Assembly: GCF_040687965.1 (NCBI RefSeq)
Contig: NZ_CP156085.1
Coordinates: forward strand, 186,001-250,000
From: Methylocystis echinoides
GTDB taxonomy: Bacteria > Pseudomonadota > Alphaproteobacteria > Rhizobiales > Beijerinckiaceae
Reading direction: 5' to 3'
DNA length: 64,000 bases
In this document: piece by piece, positions 9,737 through 19,350 of the stretch
Layout: each line of letters begins with the position of its first letter
Position numbering within the stretch: position 1 is the first letter of the stretch
Notes under the pieces: model-generated
The model's database searches: none
Told to the model about the DNA's origin: nothing
The model's input: the letters and a program-made list of their open reading frames with translations, nothing else
Position numbers and translations under genes: made by a program

Positions 9737-9799
9737 TCGTCCGTCCTCTCAAAGGCCGGACTCTAATCGGTCGTGGAGGAACTTTGCAGTGCCAGGTCA

Positions 9800-10138
9800 A
9801 TGCGAAAACACCTTTTTTGGATGGGGTTGGCTTTGACGTTTTCAGGCGCTGCGTCGCCCATTTTTGCACTGGAGACCTCGCCCAGCACGCCTTCGTCACA
9901 GGCGGCTTGCGACTTGGAAATGAAAAAAAGCTGTGAAGAGGTCGTGCAGGACAACATCCTTTGGAGACTAGATGAGCCCGGTGATTCTGCCTCGAAACAC
10001 TGGCAGCAGAAAAACCTCGACGACCTCTGTGCATGCACGACGGATCCTTACGCTACCGTTAATTGCTTCCAGACACAGGTCAACAACAATGGCAAGATTT
10101 GGCAAGAAGCCATCGCAATGTGCCGCGCCAAGCCTTGA
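9800..10138 (+). CDS. small cysteine-rich secreted protein, IS inserted at its start codon
   Basis: From the ATG at 9800 the protein is 112 residues: a signal peptide (MRKHLFWMGLALTFSGAASP, cleavage after IFA), then a mature region of about 85 residues with six cysteines (AACDLEMKKSCEE, LCACTTDP, VNCFQTQV, AMCRAKP), suggesting three disulphides in the periplasm. No family recognised. The ATG is part of the IS3 target duplication, so the native leader now lies 1.27 kb away at 8527 and below. Inside the IS end an in-frame GTG at 9773 could give nine extra residues. Expression now depends on sequence within the IS. Confidence 0.7.
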   Translation: MRKHLFWMGLALTFSGAASPIFALETSPSTPSSQAACDLEMKKSCEEVVQDNILWRLDEPGDSASKHWQQKNLDDLCACTTDPYATVNCFQTQVNNNGKIWQEAIAMCRAKP

Positions 10139-10305
10139 CCTGGCTTCGTCACCTCTGGCTGTTTTCCTCCATGGGTAGGAGGCGGAGTTCTGTCGCAGGC
10201 ACTCACATACTGTAACGCCTCGAGAAGCCAATATCCGAGTGCGAGGCCAGGCGCGGCGCAATCCTTCAGCGGCTCCTCACAACATCGGACCCTTCCGATG
10301 AGGGA

Positions 10306-11124
10306 CTAAATGCCATCTTTGAGATCAGAGAGGAGGAGAACAGCGACAGAAGCTCCCGCGAGGCCGTCAACGCGATTGGCTACCGCGTGGCCTCGAAAGA
10401 CTGAACCGTCCTGCCGGAGATAAACGTTGTCCGCTTTAAAGACCCCGCGGGCTCCATCCGCCAGTCCCCTCAGACCATCCCAATCATGGTCGCAGTCGTC
10501 CACAATGACGTCGCGAACTCGTGTGTTGTGAAGGTCGGAGGGTTGGCGCCCAAGCAACGAAGCGAACCTTCGATTAACCTGGATAAACCGGCCCGTTCGG
10601 GTATCTATTTGCGCCAACGCTGCGCTTGTCGTTTCGAAAACAGCGCGAAACAATGCTTCGCTATAGAGCAATTTCTCCTCAGCCCGCCTCTTCTCTGTGA
10701 CATCCTGCGTCGTGCCGATCAGACGCACAGCGTTCTGGTTGGAGAACAGAACCCGCCCAGTCGCAACGATCCAGCGCTCAACCCGATCTTCTATCCCTAC
10801 AACCCTGTATTCTGCTCGATAATAGCCGCCGCTCTCTGGATTGAGCGCGCGCTCAATCGCCTCCCGAACAGCGGCCCTGTCTATCGGGTGCACGCCTTGC
10901 ATGAAGGTCTCGTAATCGACATGCGCCCCGGGTCTCAGACCCCACTGCGCTCTGACCCTATCGTCCCAGACCAGTTCGCCTGTTTGCGGGTCCCAGACGT
11001 GGATCCCGATGCCCCCCGACTCGAGGGCCATCTGGAGAACCAAGTCGTTCTCGCGGAGCGCATTTTCCAAAAAAACTTGCTTCTGGGTGTCAAGGCGGCG
11101 GCGCTCGTCCAGGTCCCCCTCCAC
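10306..11124 (-). CDS. double PAS-domain protein without output domain
   Basis: 272 residues: a short coiled coil, a PAS/PAC domain (about 25-145, IHVWDPQTGELVWDDRVRAQ ... RLIGTTQDVTEKRRAEEKLL) and a second PAS (about 150-265, FRAVFETTSAALAQIDTRTG). PAS domains bind small ligands or cofactors and pass signals to an output domain, but none follows here; the frame ends LLLSDLKDGI just after the second PAS. The GTG start at 11124 lacks a good ribosome site. It could be a signalling adaptor or the truncated sensory half of a kinase; the neighbouring + strand kinase at 11563 is divergently oriented. Confidence 0.7.
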   Translation of the reverse strand: MEGDLDERRRLDTQKQVFLENALRENDLVLQMALESGGIGIHVWDPQTGELVWDDRVRAQWGLRPGAHVDYETFMQGVHPIDRAAVREAIERALNPESGGYYRAEYRVVGIEDRVERWIVATGRVLFSNQNAVRLIGTTQDVTEKRRAEEKLLYSEALFRAVFETTSAALAQIDTRTGRFIQVNRRFASLLGRQPSDLHNTRVRDVIVDDCDHDWDGLRGLADGARGVFKADNVYLRQDGSVFRGHAVANRVDGLAGASVAVLLLSDLKDGI

Positions 11125-11562
11125 GCGCGCGTACTAGCTCCAGTCCCCTGTAAGGGCGAGATAACATAGCATTTATCCAGCCAAGCTTAAATAGACACGC
11201 CTGAGTAAAATCTAGTGCTTTTTGGGTTGTCTCCTCCAGACGGCCTCTTCAACCGCCGCAGGTCCCGCTCGGTGGCGGGGGCGCATAGTTAAGCTCACGT
11301 TAGGCCACCCGGCTCCGGGAGGTGTGGGGATCAAGCGCCTCCTAAAGCGCGTTCGAGGGGAGACTCTGATTTTCATGGCGGGGTGAGCGCCTTTGAGGGA
11401 AACGTGTCGTGCTGAACCTGATCGCACCGTTGGAACCATGCCGCGATCGGTGACCGCCGCCGCGGTCTCTTGCTTGCACTGGAGACGCTTGTCGCGCGCC
11501 TTCTCCAGCGCCTCAGGTTTATGGCTAAATGAGGCAGCAAACCAAACTCTTGGGCGACTAAA
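11125..11562. other. divergent intergenic region, no gene recognised
   Basis: About 440 bases between the divergent PAS protein and CHASE3 kinase genes. Short frames on the minus strand have no recognisable product. It should carry both promoters. Confidence 0.35.
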
Positions 11563-13437
11563 GTGAAGCTCCCGCATCGACAGCGCGCAGCGTTGCTCTC
11601 GGTTTTGTTCGCCATGGCCATCGTCGCATTTGCGGTGGCTGCTGCAATGCACACAGAGGGCCGCAAACGCGACGCTTCAATATGGGTCAGGCATACGATG
11701 GCGGTGAAAAACTGCCTCAATAGCCTGTCTGCGTTGATCCGACGGGCTGAAAGCGGCGAGCGAGGCTTTATTGCGACGCAGGATCGACGCTTCTTAGAGT
11801 TGTCCTACGAAACGGTGGCGCCTCAGATAGAGCGGGAGATCGATGATCTGCGCGACCTGGTCGCGGACAACTCCAAGCAGCTTACCGCAATAGAGCGCGC
11901 GCTTCCCCTCATCCACGAAAGATTGGAGTTGATGAGGAGCCGGATCCAAAGCGTCGTCGAAGGGCGACCTGAGGAGGCGCTGGCGTCGTTAAAAGGCGGA
12001 CACGGTCTAGACATCATGCGCGAAACCACGCGCATATTCGATGTAATGAGGAGCGAGGAAGATCGTCTTTATCAGCAAAGGGAGCAAGCCTATCTGAGCG
12101 CGGCAGAGGCGCTCGAAATCGTCTTCGGTTTTCTTTTCCTTGCGGTCGCTGCGTCGGGCCTTTTCGTCTTGTTGACATCAGAGCGCCAACTTATCGCGCT
12201 TGAGGCCGCCAATGAGAATTTGCAGAGAGCTTACGAAGAGGTCGTCAAACAATCCAGCGAAAGAGTGAAAGTTGAAGCTCAGCTGCGACAAGCACAGAAG
12301 CTCGAAGCTATGGGCCAACTCACAGGCGGCATAGCTCATGACTTCAACAATATGTTGGCAGTCATTGTCTCGAGCCTGAATATTCTGAGACGGAAGCTTA
12401 AGTCGGTGGAGGGGGACTTCCACATGCTTGTCGACGCGGCCGAGGAGGGGGCTGACAAGGCTGCCCGGCTGGTTCGCCGCCTCCTCGCCTTCTCACGAGA
12501 GCAGCCGCTCGACCCTAAGGTTCTAATAGTTAACGACCTCGTCCGCGGCATGTCGGACATCTTGCGGCGGACCACCGGCTCCAGAATCGAGCTGGAGACG
12601 CATCTCGCAAAGGGCCTATGGGAGACATGCATCGACGCTCATGAGCTTGAGAATGCATTGCTCAACCTGGCAGTGAACGCGCGTCACGCCATGCCGAATG
12701 GGGGACGGTTGATCGTCACCACCGAGAATGCCACTATCGATGAGAGCTATTCAGCGCAAAACCCTGGCGTGGAGCCTGGTGAGTATATTAATCTCTCCGT
12801 TGCCGATACTGGCGAGGGGATGACGCCGGAAGTCGTGGCCCGTGCGTTCGATCCATTTTTCACAACGAAACCCATGGGCAAAGGGACTGGCCTCGGATTG
12901 TCGCAGGTTCATGGTTTTGTGAAGCAGTCAAACGGTCACATAAAGATTTACTCTGAGCCGGGCCTTGGAACCAACATCAGCATTCTGTTCCCCCGCTTCC
13001 TGGGCGCCGTCGGCGCCAACTCGCATCCCAGCGGCGCAGAATTGCCCTTAGGGAAACCTAACGAGGTGCTTTTGGTCGTGGATGACGATCCGACCGCCTT
13101 GAAGCTCACCGCACTCGCTGCCCGTGAACTAGGTTACACGGTTTACGAAGCGGGAGGCGGTAAAGCCGCGATCGGCGTCCTTAAGGCGCATCCTGAGATC
13201 TCTCTCCTCGTTACGGATGTTGTGATGTCAGATATGGACGGAGCGCAGTTGACGCGGGAAGCTGTATTCCGGCGGCATGACCTGAAGGTTCTCTACATGA
13301 CGGGCTTTCCCCGGGCCATGCTGCTGGGACAAAACATCCAGGTCGAAAACGTTCTCACCAAGCCTTTTACGCTCCAGCAATTTGCACAAGCCCTCCGCAA
13401 GGTAATCGACAACCCAATCAAAGGCGCCAGGAGCTAA
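11563..13437 (+). CDS. CHASE3 hybrid sensor histidine kinase
   Basis: 624 residues. Transmembrane helix at about 8-30, a periplasmic four-helix CHASE3 domain (about 35-180, with the typical AESGERGFIATQD motif), a second helix (about 186-208), coiled coil, then HisKA with phospho-acceptor His259 in LTGGIAHDFNNML, HATPase_c (N box LNLAVNARHAM, G1 VADTGEGMTPEV, G2 KGTGLGLSQVHG) and a C-terminal receiver with acceptor Asp552 in LVTDVVMSDMDG. CHASE3 senses an unknown periplasmic cue. The start GTG at 11563 has a weak ribosome site. No dedicated response regulator is adjacent; the fused receiver may be the first relay step. Confidence 0.9.
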   Translation: MKLPHRQRAALLSVLFAMAIVAFAVAAAMHTEGRKRDASIWVRHTMAVKNCLNSLSALIRRAESGERGFIATQDRRFLELSYETVAPQIEREIDDLRDLVADNSKQLTAIERALPLIHERLELMRSRIQSVVEGRPEEALASLKGGHGLDIMRETTRIFDVMRSEEDRLYQQREQAYLSAAEALEIVFGFLFLAVAASGLFVLLTSERQLIALEAANENLQRAYEEVVKQSSERVKVEAQLRQAQKLEAMGQLTGGIAHDFNNMLAVIVSSLNILRRKLKSVEGDFHMLVDAAEEGADKAARLVRRLLAFSREQPLDPKVLIVNDLVRGMSDILRRTTGSRIELETHLAKGLWETCIDAHELENALLNLAVNARHAMPNGGRLIVTTENATIDESYSAQNPGVEPGEYINLSVADTGEGMTPEVVARAFDPFFTTKPMGKGTGLGLSQVHGFVKQSNGHIKIYSEPGLGTNISILFPRFLGAVGANSHPSGAELPLGKPNEVLLVVDDDPTALKLTALAARELGYTVYEAGGGKAAIGVLKAHPEISLLVTDVVMSDMDGAQLTREAVFRRHDLKVLYMTGFPRAMLLGQNIQVENVLTKPFTLQQFAQALRKVIDNPIKGARS

Positions 13438-13808
13438 ATAGAGAGGCCATTCAGCCTTGAATAGCCTGTTCAGACAGGTTTGCTGCGGAGTAGGCGTGTG
13501 CGGTCTGATTGTCAATTTGCTTTGTCTTGAGCTGACTCGAGAGGAAGCGCGGGTGTCGCTCTGATCGCTTTCTCGCTTTCTGCTTTACCGCGGCCGGAGC
13601 CTTATCCAAGCGCTTCCCTACCCTAACCCCGCGAGCGCGCTACAACCAACCAAAGGTCGTGGCGGAGTGAAGGTCGGCCTGAGGGATCGCTGCTCGGGCG
13701 AAGTGCGCAAAAACGGTTATAGGGGTAGCGGCAAATCCGCCACCCGTCATCTCTTCGTTCTCGCCGAGTCGCCCAGCGGCGCGATCCCCTCGATCAGGAG
13801 GCGAAACC

Positions 13809-15122
13809 ATGCGAACAACGTCTGCTATGTTCGCGATAGCAGCCGCGGCGGTCGGGGTGTCGGCTGCGGTGGGCTGGATAGCGCGAGGGTGGTTGGTCGA
13901 AGGCTTTTCCACCATTGCGTTTCTCCCAGCCATTGCCGTAGCGACGGCCGTCGGCGGACTCACCGCGGGCCTGTTCGCCACCTTCCTTGCGGCATCCTTG
14001 GCTCGGCTGCTGTTCCTCGGCCCTCCGATTTTCGAGGTGCCTGACGCTCGGATAGCGGGATCGTTGCTGTTTTTTGTTCTGGTATCAGCGGCGACAGGCA
14101 ACGTCATTGTGATTCTTAACGAGGCTATTGAGCGCGTGGCAGGCGAAGCCAAAAGGGAACGCACCCTTATCGAGTCGGCGCCCAATGGGGTCGTCGTTGT
14201 CGGTCGAACTGGCAAGATCGTCGCGGTAAACGCCAGCGCAGAAAAGCTTTTCAGCTATTCGCGCGAAGAGTTGCTTGGCCAGGGAGTAGAAATGCTGGTG
14301 CCGCAAAAATCTTCGACCGCACACAGACACATGCGGGAAAATTACCAGCGGTCGCCCGAAACCCGGCCAATGGGGGCTGGGCGAGATCTTCGGGCGCGCC
14401 GAAAGGATGGGACTGAGTTTCCGGTGGAAATAGGCCTCAATCCCATTGAATGGGGTAAAGAGCCAGCCGTTCTGGCGACTGTGACCGACATTACTGAACG
14501 AAAACTGCACGAAGAAAAACAACAGACCCTGGCGATGGAGCTGGAGCATCGAGTCGGGAATTTCTTTGCGCTGATTTTGGCGATCGTCCGGCGAACATTG
14601 ACAAAAGGCCGAACCGTGTCGGAGGCGGAAGAAATTCTGACGCAACGCGTGCGGTCTCTCGCAAAGGTGCACGCCATCGCCGCCGAAGCGACATTCAAGC
14701 GAATTTCAATGGACAGACTGCTGGCGGCCGCAATCGCCGGCTTCAAAGATCAGGTAACCTACACAGGCGTGGACCTGCCGCTGAATGCAAGCGCGGCGCA
14801 AGCGTTTGCATTCGTCGTCAATGAGCTTATCGGCAATGCCCTAAAACACGGCGCACTCTCCACGCCGACGGGGCGAGTGTCGATAGACAAGCGGTTGGAG
14901 CATAGCGACGAGAAAGATTGGATTGTGTTCGAGTGGCACGAAAGCGGCGGGCCGCCCGTTACCGCGGCGTCGCGTAAGGGATTTGGCAGCTTCATCATCG
15001 AGGAATGGCCCAAGCAATTCAATGGCAAAGCTAGCGTTAGTTTCAATCCTAAGGGCCTAGTCTATCAGCTTGAACTGCCCCTTGCGTCCGTTACGGATGT
15101 CGAAGGGGTGGCTAACGCCTAG
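13809..15122 (+). CDS. membrane-anchored PAS-HWE/HisKA_2 histidine kinase
   Basis: 437 residues beginning with three or four hydrophobic helices (about 5-100, DUF4118/MASE-like membrane module), a PAS domain (about 110-225, ESAPNGVVVVGRTGKIVAVN, ending TVTDITERK), and a kinase core with His247 in ELEHRVGNFFALILAIVRRT, followed by an HWE/HisKA_2-type ATPase (VVNELIGNALKHGAL, FEWHESGGPPV, GFGSFIIEEWP). The start is supported by AGGAGG eight bases upstream. HWE-type kinases in alphaproteobacteria usually feed single-domain receivers or the general stress response. The PAS module is nearly the same as those in 19796-20925 and 27989-30643. Confidence 0.88.
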   Translation: MRTTSAMFAIAAAAVGVSAAVGWIARGWLVEGFSTIAFLPAIAVATAVGGLTAGLFATFLAASLARLLFLGPPIFEVPDARIAGSLLFFVLVSAATGNVIVILNEAIERVAGEAKRERTLIESAPNGVVVVGRTGKIVAVNASAEKLFSYSREELLGQGVEMLVPQKSSTAHRHMRENYQRSPETRPMGAGRDLRARRKDGTEFPVEIGLNPIEWGKEPAVLATVTDITERKLHEEKQQTLAMELEHRVGNFFALILAIVRRTLTKGRTVSEAEEILTQRVRSLAKVHAIAAEATFKRISMDRLLAAAIAGFKDQVTYTGVDLPLNASAAQAFAFVVNELIGNALKHGALSTPTGRVSIDKRLEHSDEKDWIVFEWHESGGPPVTAASRKGFGSFIIEEWPKQFNGKASVSFNPKGLVYQLELPLASVTDVEGVANA

Positions 15123-15349
15123 CTCAACATTCGCAGCTCTATCTGGACGCTCATTTTCTTCACGCGCCTTGCTGCAGCCAATTTGAGAATAATTTGGCCG
15201 GGGCAATTCGCTTAAAACGTAGGCTATCCGGGTGGCTACTCTGACCAAAGGGGTCAGGCGCGGGAAGCGGAGCCTCTACAGCGGAACTTCTCAGTCTTTA
15301 TCAGGCGCTCGGCAGCGCCCATATCGAGGTCCAAGGGATCGTCGATACT

Positions 15350-15805
15350 TTGGCCGACCCGGTGCTCCTTCTTGACGAAAACCTTTGTGTGATCAGAGCC
15401 AATCCAGCTTTCTATCGAGCATTCGATGTCGAGCCAGACAGCACCGTGGGCGTGTCGCTATTTGCTCTCGGCAACGGACAGTGGGACATCCCGGAACTGC
15501 GAAAGCTGCTCGGCGAAGTAATTCCGAAAGCTCAGGCAGTCGTCGGATTTGAGGTCAGCCACGACTTTCCTTCAATCGGGCGTCGGACCACGCTGGTCAG
15601 CGCGCGTCGAATGGTCCGTGAAGATAATAACAGCGCAAACCTGGCCGCGGCTTTCGCCGACGTAACCTATGCGCGAAAGCGCGCCGAGCTCGCACGTATG
15701 GGTGATCCAGGAAGGCGGCAAGGGACAAACGCAGAAGACGGCGAGCGGCCGGTGCGAAGAGTCGACGCTCAAGCGCACATAATGCGGCTCGCTCGCAACT
15801 CATAG
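15350..15805 (+). pseudogene. PAS-domain sensor kinase fragment
   Basis: The frame is open from a TGA near 15242 with no ATG; homology is already present in VDTLADPVLLLDENLCVIRA and runs through NPAFYRAFDV, FALGNGQWDIPELRKLLGEV and DFPSIGRRTTLVSARRM. This is the PAS domain often found in CheB/CheR-type and HisKA_2 kinases. After about residue 110 it is lost in low-complexity sequence and no kinase domain follows. The fragment is 3' truncated and probably non-functional; TTG at 15350 is only a nominal start. Confidence 0.65.
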
Positions 15806-15807
15806 AA

Positions 15808-15827
15808 GCCCCGCGTATGCGCGGGGC
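15808..15827. terminator. GC-rich hairpin between convergent genes
   Basis: An 8-bp perfect stem (GCCCCGCG, loop TATG, CGCGGGGC) between the PAS fragment ending at 15805 (+) and the secreted protein ending at 15834 (-). There is no T run on either side, so termination would be weak or factor-dependent. Confidence 0.5.
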
Positions 15828-15833
15828 CCCCTG

Positions 15834-16211
15834 TTAACGCGAATAGGTGCCGGCATGGCCGCCGTTGAACCGTCGCACTAGCTTGCCGCCCGGCTTGACC
15901 TCCAAGTCGAGCCCTTCGAATTTCAAAGGGTCCTCCGCGTTGATTTCGAACTTTGATGCAACGAGCGTGACCGTCTGCCCCTCACGCGACCAACAGCCCG
16001 TCGCGTACTCATCGAGTGCACCATAAGCGAGCATGTATTCGAACTGCCCGTTTACCTGCAGCCGAAGTTCCGAACCGACTTCCATCACGCCCCGCATAGA
16101 ATAGTGACCGGCGAGCGACGCATCCGCGCGAATGCATTCAGCGGCGGAGGCGCTCGATATCCCATGCGCAGTCAAAACGAGGACAAGGGCTAAGTGCCGT
16201 AGCGTAAGCAT
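15834..16211 (-). CDS. small secreted hypothetical protein
   Basis: 125 residues from the ATG at 16211, chosen because GGAGAG lies just upstream; the adjacent ATG at 16214 is equally possible. A signal peptide (MLTLRHLALVLVLTAHGISS, cleavage at SASA-AE) is followed by a beta-rich mature domain (GHYSMRGVMEVGSELRLQVN, FEYMLAYGALDEYATGCWSR). Two cysteines may form a disulphide. The pattern resembles small lipocalin-like periplasmic proteins of unknown function. It ends against the hairpin at 15808. Confidence 0.7.
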   Translation of the reverse strand: MLTLRHLALVLVLTAHGISSASAAECIRADASLAGHYSMRGVMEVGSELRLQVNGQFEYMLAYGALDEYATGCWSREGQTVTLVASKFEINAEDPLKFEGLDLEVKPGGKLVRRFNGGHAGTYSR

Positions 16212-16559
16212 CATTCTCTCCGGGCACAGGCACAAGGCCGCTTGCATTCCAATACATTCGGCGACCGCGCGTGAAGGTGTGCCATCGCACAGGCATACCC
16301 ACAAGTCTTTCTGTACGGCGCTAAAACCTTGACAAATTACGAGCGCACGCCATTGCGCCCTATGGGCGCGCCTTCACCGAGGAGTCGATCGGCCTCGCCC
16401 TCGCGCAGCGCGCGCTCATGGATCATATCCCCTCCACGGGCCAGACGACCGGCGGGCCGCCGCCATTTTCCCCTCCGGCCCGATCGCGTTTCCTGCAAGC
16501 CCTCGCGCAGGCGGATCGGCCCGGGAAAAAGCGGAAGCGGTCATCTGCGTAGTCTCGGT

Positions 16560-16890
16560 GAGCATATGAGTGACGCGCGACTTTTTTACTGCCGCGGCAT
16601 CCCACACGAGCCCGAAGGCCCGCGAGAGCATCGCGGCGTGGATCGCGGTGTCTGGGTTGGACAATGTGCGAGCGCTGATCGCGCTCGATGCGGCGCAGGC
16701 ACCCCGGCCCGTTGAGCGGGCGGACGCCGTCATCTGCATCAACATGATCCATTTTCTTCCTGGGCGGCGGGCGGCCCTTTCGAATATGCCGGAGCGATTC
16801 TGCCGGCCGGCGCGCCGCTCTATCTTTATGGTCCCTACAAACGGGGCGGCGCGCATACCGCCCGTCTGGTCCTCCGGCCCGGGTCGCAGC
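16560..16890 (+). pseudogene. DUF938 SAM-dependent methyltransferase remnant, multiply frameshifted
   Basis: Pieces in different frames match the DUF938 methyltransferase family: ARESIAAWIAVSGLDNVRAL and ERADAVICINMIH in one frame, then GPFEYAGAILPAGAPLYLYG with PYKRGGAHTA in another, joined by a frameshift near 16760. The glycine-rich SAM-binding N-terminus is not recognisable, and the C-terminal part is cut by the IS481 remnant that starts near 16916. Confidence 0.65.
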
Positions 16891-16915
16891 TTCACCGAGG
16901 GGCTTCGCAGGGGCC

Positions 16916-17395
16916 GGCGACCGGCGCGGCAAGAGCCGGGACATGGGCTACGACTGCCTGCACGTCGCGATCGATGACGCAACCCGGCTCGCTTACGTGG
17001 AAGTCCTGGCCGATGAGAAGAGACAGTCGACCACGGGCTTTCTGGTTGGTGCATTACGCTGGTTCAAGGCCCGGGGCGTGGTCGTCGAGCGGGTCATGAC
17101 CGACAACGGGTCAGGCTACGTCGCGAAACTATTCCGGAAAGCCTTGCGGATCCTTGGCATACGGCACATCCGAACCCGGCCCTACACGCCAAAGACGAAC
17201 GGAAAGGCCGAGCGCTTCATCCAGACCATGCTGCGCGAATGGGCCTACGCCATCCCGTTCAACTCATCCGATACACGCGCCGCCGATCTCGCTCGATGGC
17301 TCTCGTGGTATAACGACCACCGGCCGCATTCGGCGGTCAGCCGACGAGCGCCAACTCAGCCCTCGCAGAATAACCTGATCAGAAATCACACCTAG
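16916..17395 (+). pseudogene. IS481-family transposase, N-terminally truncated
   Basis: Homology begins at GDRRGKSRDMGYDCLHVAID and covers the rve integrase core: first catalytic Asp in LHVAIDDATRLAYVEVL, second in VMTDNGSGYVAKLF, Glu in NGKAERFIQTMLREWAY, and the IS481 ending WLSWYNDHRPHSAVSRRAPT. The helix-turn-helix N-terminal half is missing, so the 150-residue frame from the ATG at 16943 cannot be a working transposase. Confidence 0.85.
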
Positions 17396-17802
17396 CGCGG
17401 AGTTTAGTCAGACTGGGGAATTCTTGTTCGATGGCGCCGGCCCGCAGGATCGCTCCAACGGAGTGGCCATTCGAAACGACCGCGTTTGGGGCCCGCCCTG
17501 CTTCCGGGAACGGCCACGGCTACGGCAGACGTGCGCGCAAAATTATGGCGGCCGTCTGAAGCTCACAGACTAGCCGCCAGGTCGAACTTGGTGGTCACGA
17601 AGCCATCTTTGCAGATAGCCCCCGGAGCTTTCCATCGTTCGATCGCAGCGCCCCGAAGGGCGTGCAGACTCATAACACTCTGAACGCCCAGAGGTTTCAT
17701 TCTCGAATTAAATCTTTGCCACGCGGCTGCAAATAAACACCGTCCGCTGGCCCCAAGCGTCATCCTATGGCGATCGTATGCAAGAAAAGAACTGTAAGAT
17801 CG
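17396..17802. other. no recognisable gene
   Basis: About 400 bases between the IS481 remnant and the 3' end of the hybrid kinase gene. No domain-bearing frame, RNA or T-rich terminator hairpin was recognised. Confidence 0.35.
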
Positions 17803-19350
17803 TTACTTCTCTCCGGCTAAGAGCCGCACAAGAGTTTCCTCGCCGACGGGCTTGGTGAGATGGCGATCGAATCCAGCCGCGCGCGCCTCCTCGAGGGCCT
17901 CCGCGTGACCGTAGCCTGAAAGCGCCACAAGTTGTGCGCCGTCGAACCCAGGGTCTTTCCGCAGGGCCGTTGCAACAGCGTATCCGTCCATGCGGCCTGG
18001 CAGGCCGATGTCGCAGAGCACGAAGTCAGGCCGAAACTCCTGCGCCAGCGCCACCGCCTCGTCGCCCCGCGTCGAGAGGCGCACCTCGTGCCCCATGACC
18101 TCGAGCAGGAGCCGCGTGGTCTCACCCACCAAACTATCATCTTCGATGAGCAGTATGCGACAGCGTATTGGCTCGAACGCCGGAGTCTCGTCCAGCGCCC
18201 CGGCCTTGACGCCAATGAGCGGCAGACGCAGCTCGAAGCTCGCGCCCTGACCCTCAAGAGTGGCGACGCTCACGTCACCGCCATGCAGCAGCGCCACGCT
18301 CCTGACCAGCGCCAGGCCGAGGCCGAGACCGCCACCCGAACGCTCGAGCGTCTGCGGCCCTTGCCGAAAGGCGTCAAAAATGTGGGGCAAGAGGTCCTCC
18401 GCGACGCCGACGCCCGTATCCGCTACGACGAGCTTCGCCCATCCCGCCTGCGCCTCGAGCGTTACCGTGACTGTGCCGCCGGCAGGCGTAAATTTCTTGG
18501 CATTGTGAAGGAGATTATGCAGCGCCTGCGAAAGCCGATGGCGATCCCCAAGCATCTGCAGCGCCTCTTCTGGCAACCGCGTCGCGAGGCGCAACCCTCG
18601 CTCCTCGATCGGTCCGCGCGCGTCCTCGACGGCGTTCCGAACGAGCGCCGTGAGGTCACAGGGCTCCTTCCGCATGGCCAAGCGGCCGTGTGCGATGCGC
18701 GACACGTCTAGAAGATCGTCCACAATTCGTGTCATTTGCGCAACTTGCCGTTCTATCGTGGCGGCGGCTATCTTGACGGTTGAAATCTCGAGGGGAAGGC
18801 GACGCAACACGCCAGCCATATTGCGGATCGGCGCCAAGGGATTGCGCAGCTCATGCGCCAGCATGGCCAGAAACTCGTCTTTGCGCCGATCGGCCTCGCG
18901 CAACGCCTCAGCCTGAGCGGCAAGAGCAGTCCGTTGGCGCTCGATCTCACGCCGCAGCTGCGACCCCTCGATCGCGCCGCGCAGCGCGTACCGCAGACTC
19001 TCCACTGTGACCGTGTTCTTAATCAGATAGTCGTAGGCTCCTTCCTTCATGGCCCGGACGGCGACGGACTCGCTGCCCTGTCCCGTCAGAAAGACAATCG
19101 GAAACTCAGCGTCGCCCCCGACCGCCTGCAAAAACTCGAGGCCGTCGAGATCCGGCAAGTTATAGTCCAACAGCACGCAGTCCGGCGCCACGGCGCGGCA
19201 TAGGCGCAATCCCTCCTCGCCGCACTCAGCCTCCTCGACCTCGTATCTGCTCCCTACCCCCGTCTGAATGAAGCGGCGATAGATGGCGCGGTCTTCTGGA
19301 CTGTCGTCGACGATCAGGATTCGATAGGTTCGCGTGTCACTCGGTATCAT
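17803..19350 (-). CDS. REC-HisKA-HATPase-REC hybrid histidine kinase
   Basis: 515 residues with no membrane segment: receiver with Asp62 (CVLLDYNLPDLDG), a coiled coil (about 125-155), HisKA with His166 in FLAMLAHELRNPLAPI, HATPase_c (LHNLLHNAKKFTP, VADTGVGVAEDLL, GGLGLGLALVRS), and a C-terminal receiver with its Asp in FVLCDIGLPGRMDG. It overlaps the upstream response-regulator gene by 14 bases, a sign of translational coupling. The N-terminal receiver implies activation by an upstream kinase, probably the PAS kinase encoded at 19796-20925, in a cytoplasmic phosphorelay. Confidence 0.92.
   Translation of the reverse strand: MIPSDTRTYRILIVDDSPEDRAIYRRFIQTGVGSRYEVEEAECGEEGLRLCRAVAPDCVLLDYNLPDLDGLEFLQAVGGDAEFPIVFLTGQGSESVAVRAMKEGAYDYLIKNTVTVESLRYALRGAIEGSQLRREIERQRTALAAQAEALREADRRKDEFLAMLAHELRNPLAPIRNMAGVLRRLPLEISTVKIAAATIERQVAQMTRIVDDLLDVSRIAHGRLAMRKEPCDLTALVRNAVEDARGPIEERGLRLATRLPEEALQMLGDRHRLSQALHNLLHNAKKFTPAGGTVTVTLEAQAGWAKLVVADTGVGVAEDLLPHIFDAFRQGPQTLERSGGGLGLGLALVRSVALLHGGDVSVATLEGQGASFELRLPLIGVKAGALDETPAFEPIRCRILLIEDDSLVGETTRLLLEVMGHEVRLSTRGDEAVALAQEFRPDFVLCDIGLPGRMDGYAVATALRKDPGFDGAQLVALSGYGHAEALEEARAAGFDRHLTKPVGEETLVRLLAGEK

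Larger units (their letters stand above)
8532..9799 (-). mobile_element. intact IS3-family insertion sequence (IS407-like group)
   Basis: A 1268-bp element read on the minus strand. Terminal inverted repeats begin TGACCTGCCACTGAAGTTTC on the left (from 8532) and the complement of TGACCTGGCACTGCAAAGTT on the right (ending 9799). Both sides carry the 4-bp direct repeat ATGC (8528-8531 and 9800-9803), the target duplication size of the IS407 group. It encodes orfA and orfB in the usual overlapping arrangement and looks complete, in contrast to all other IS elements in the window. The right-hand ATGC is the start of the next gene. Confidence 0.92.
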
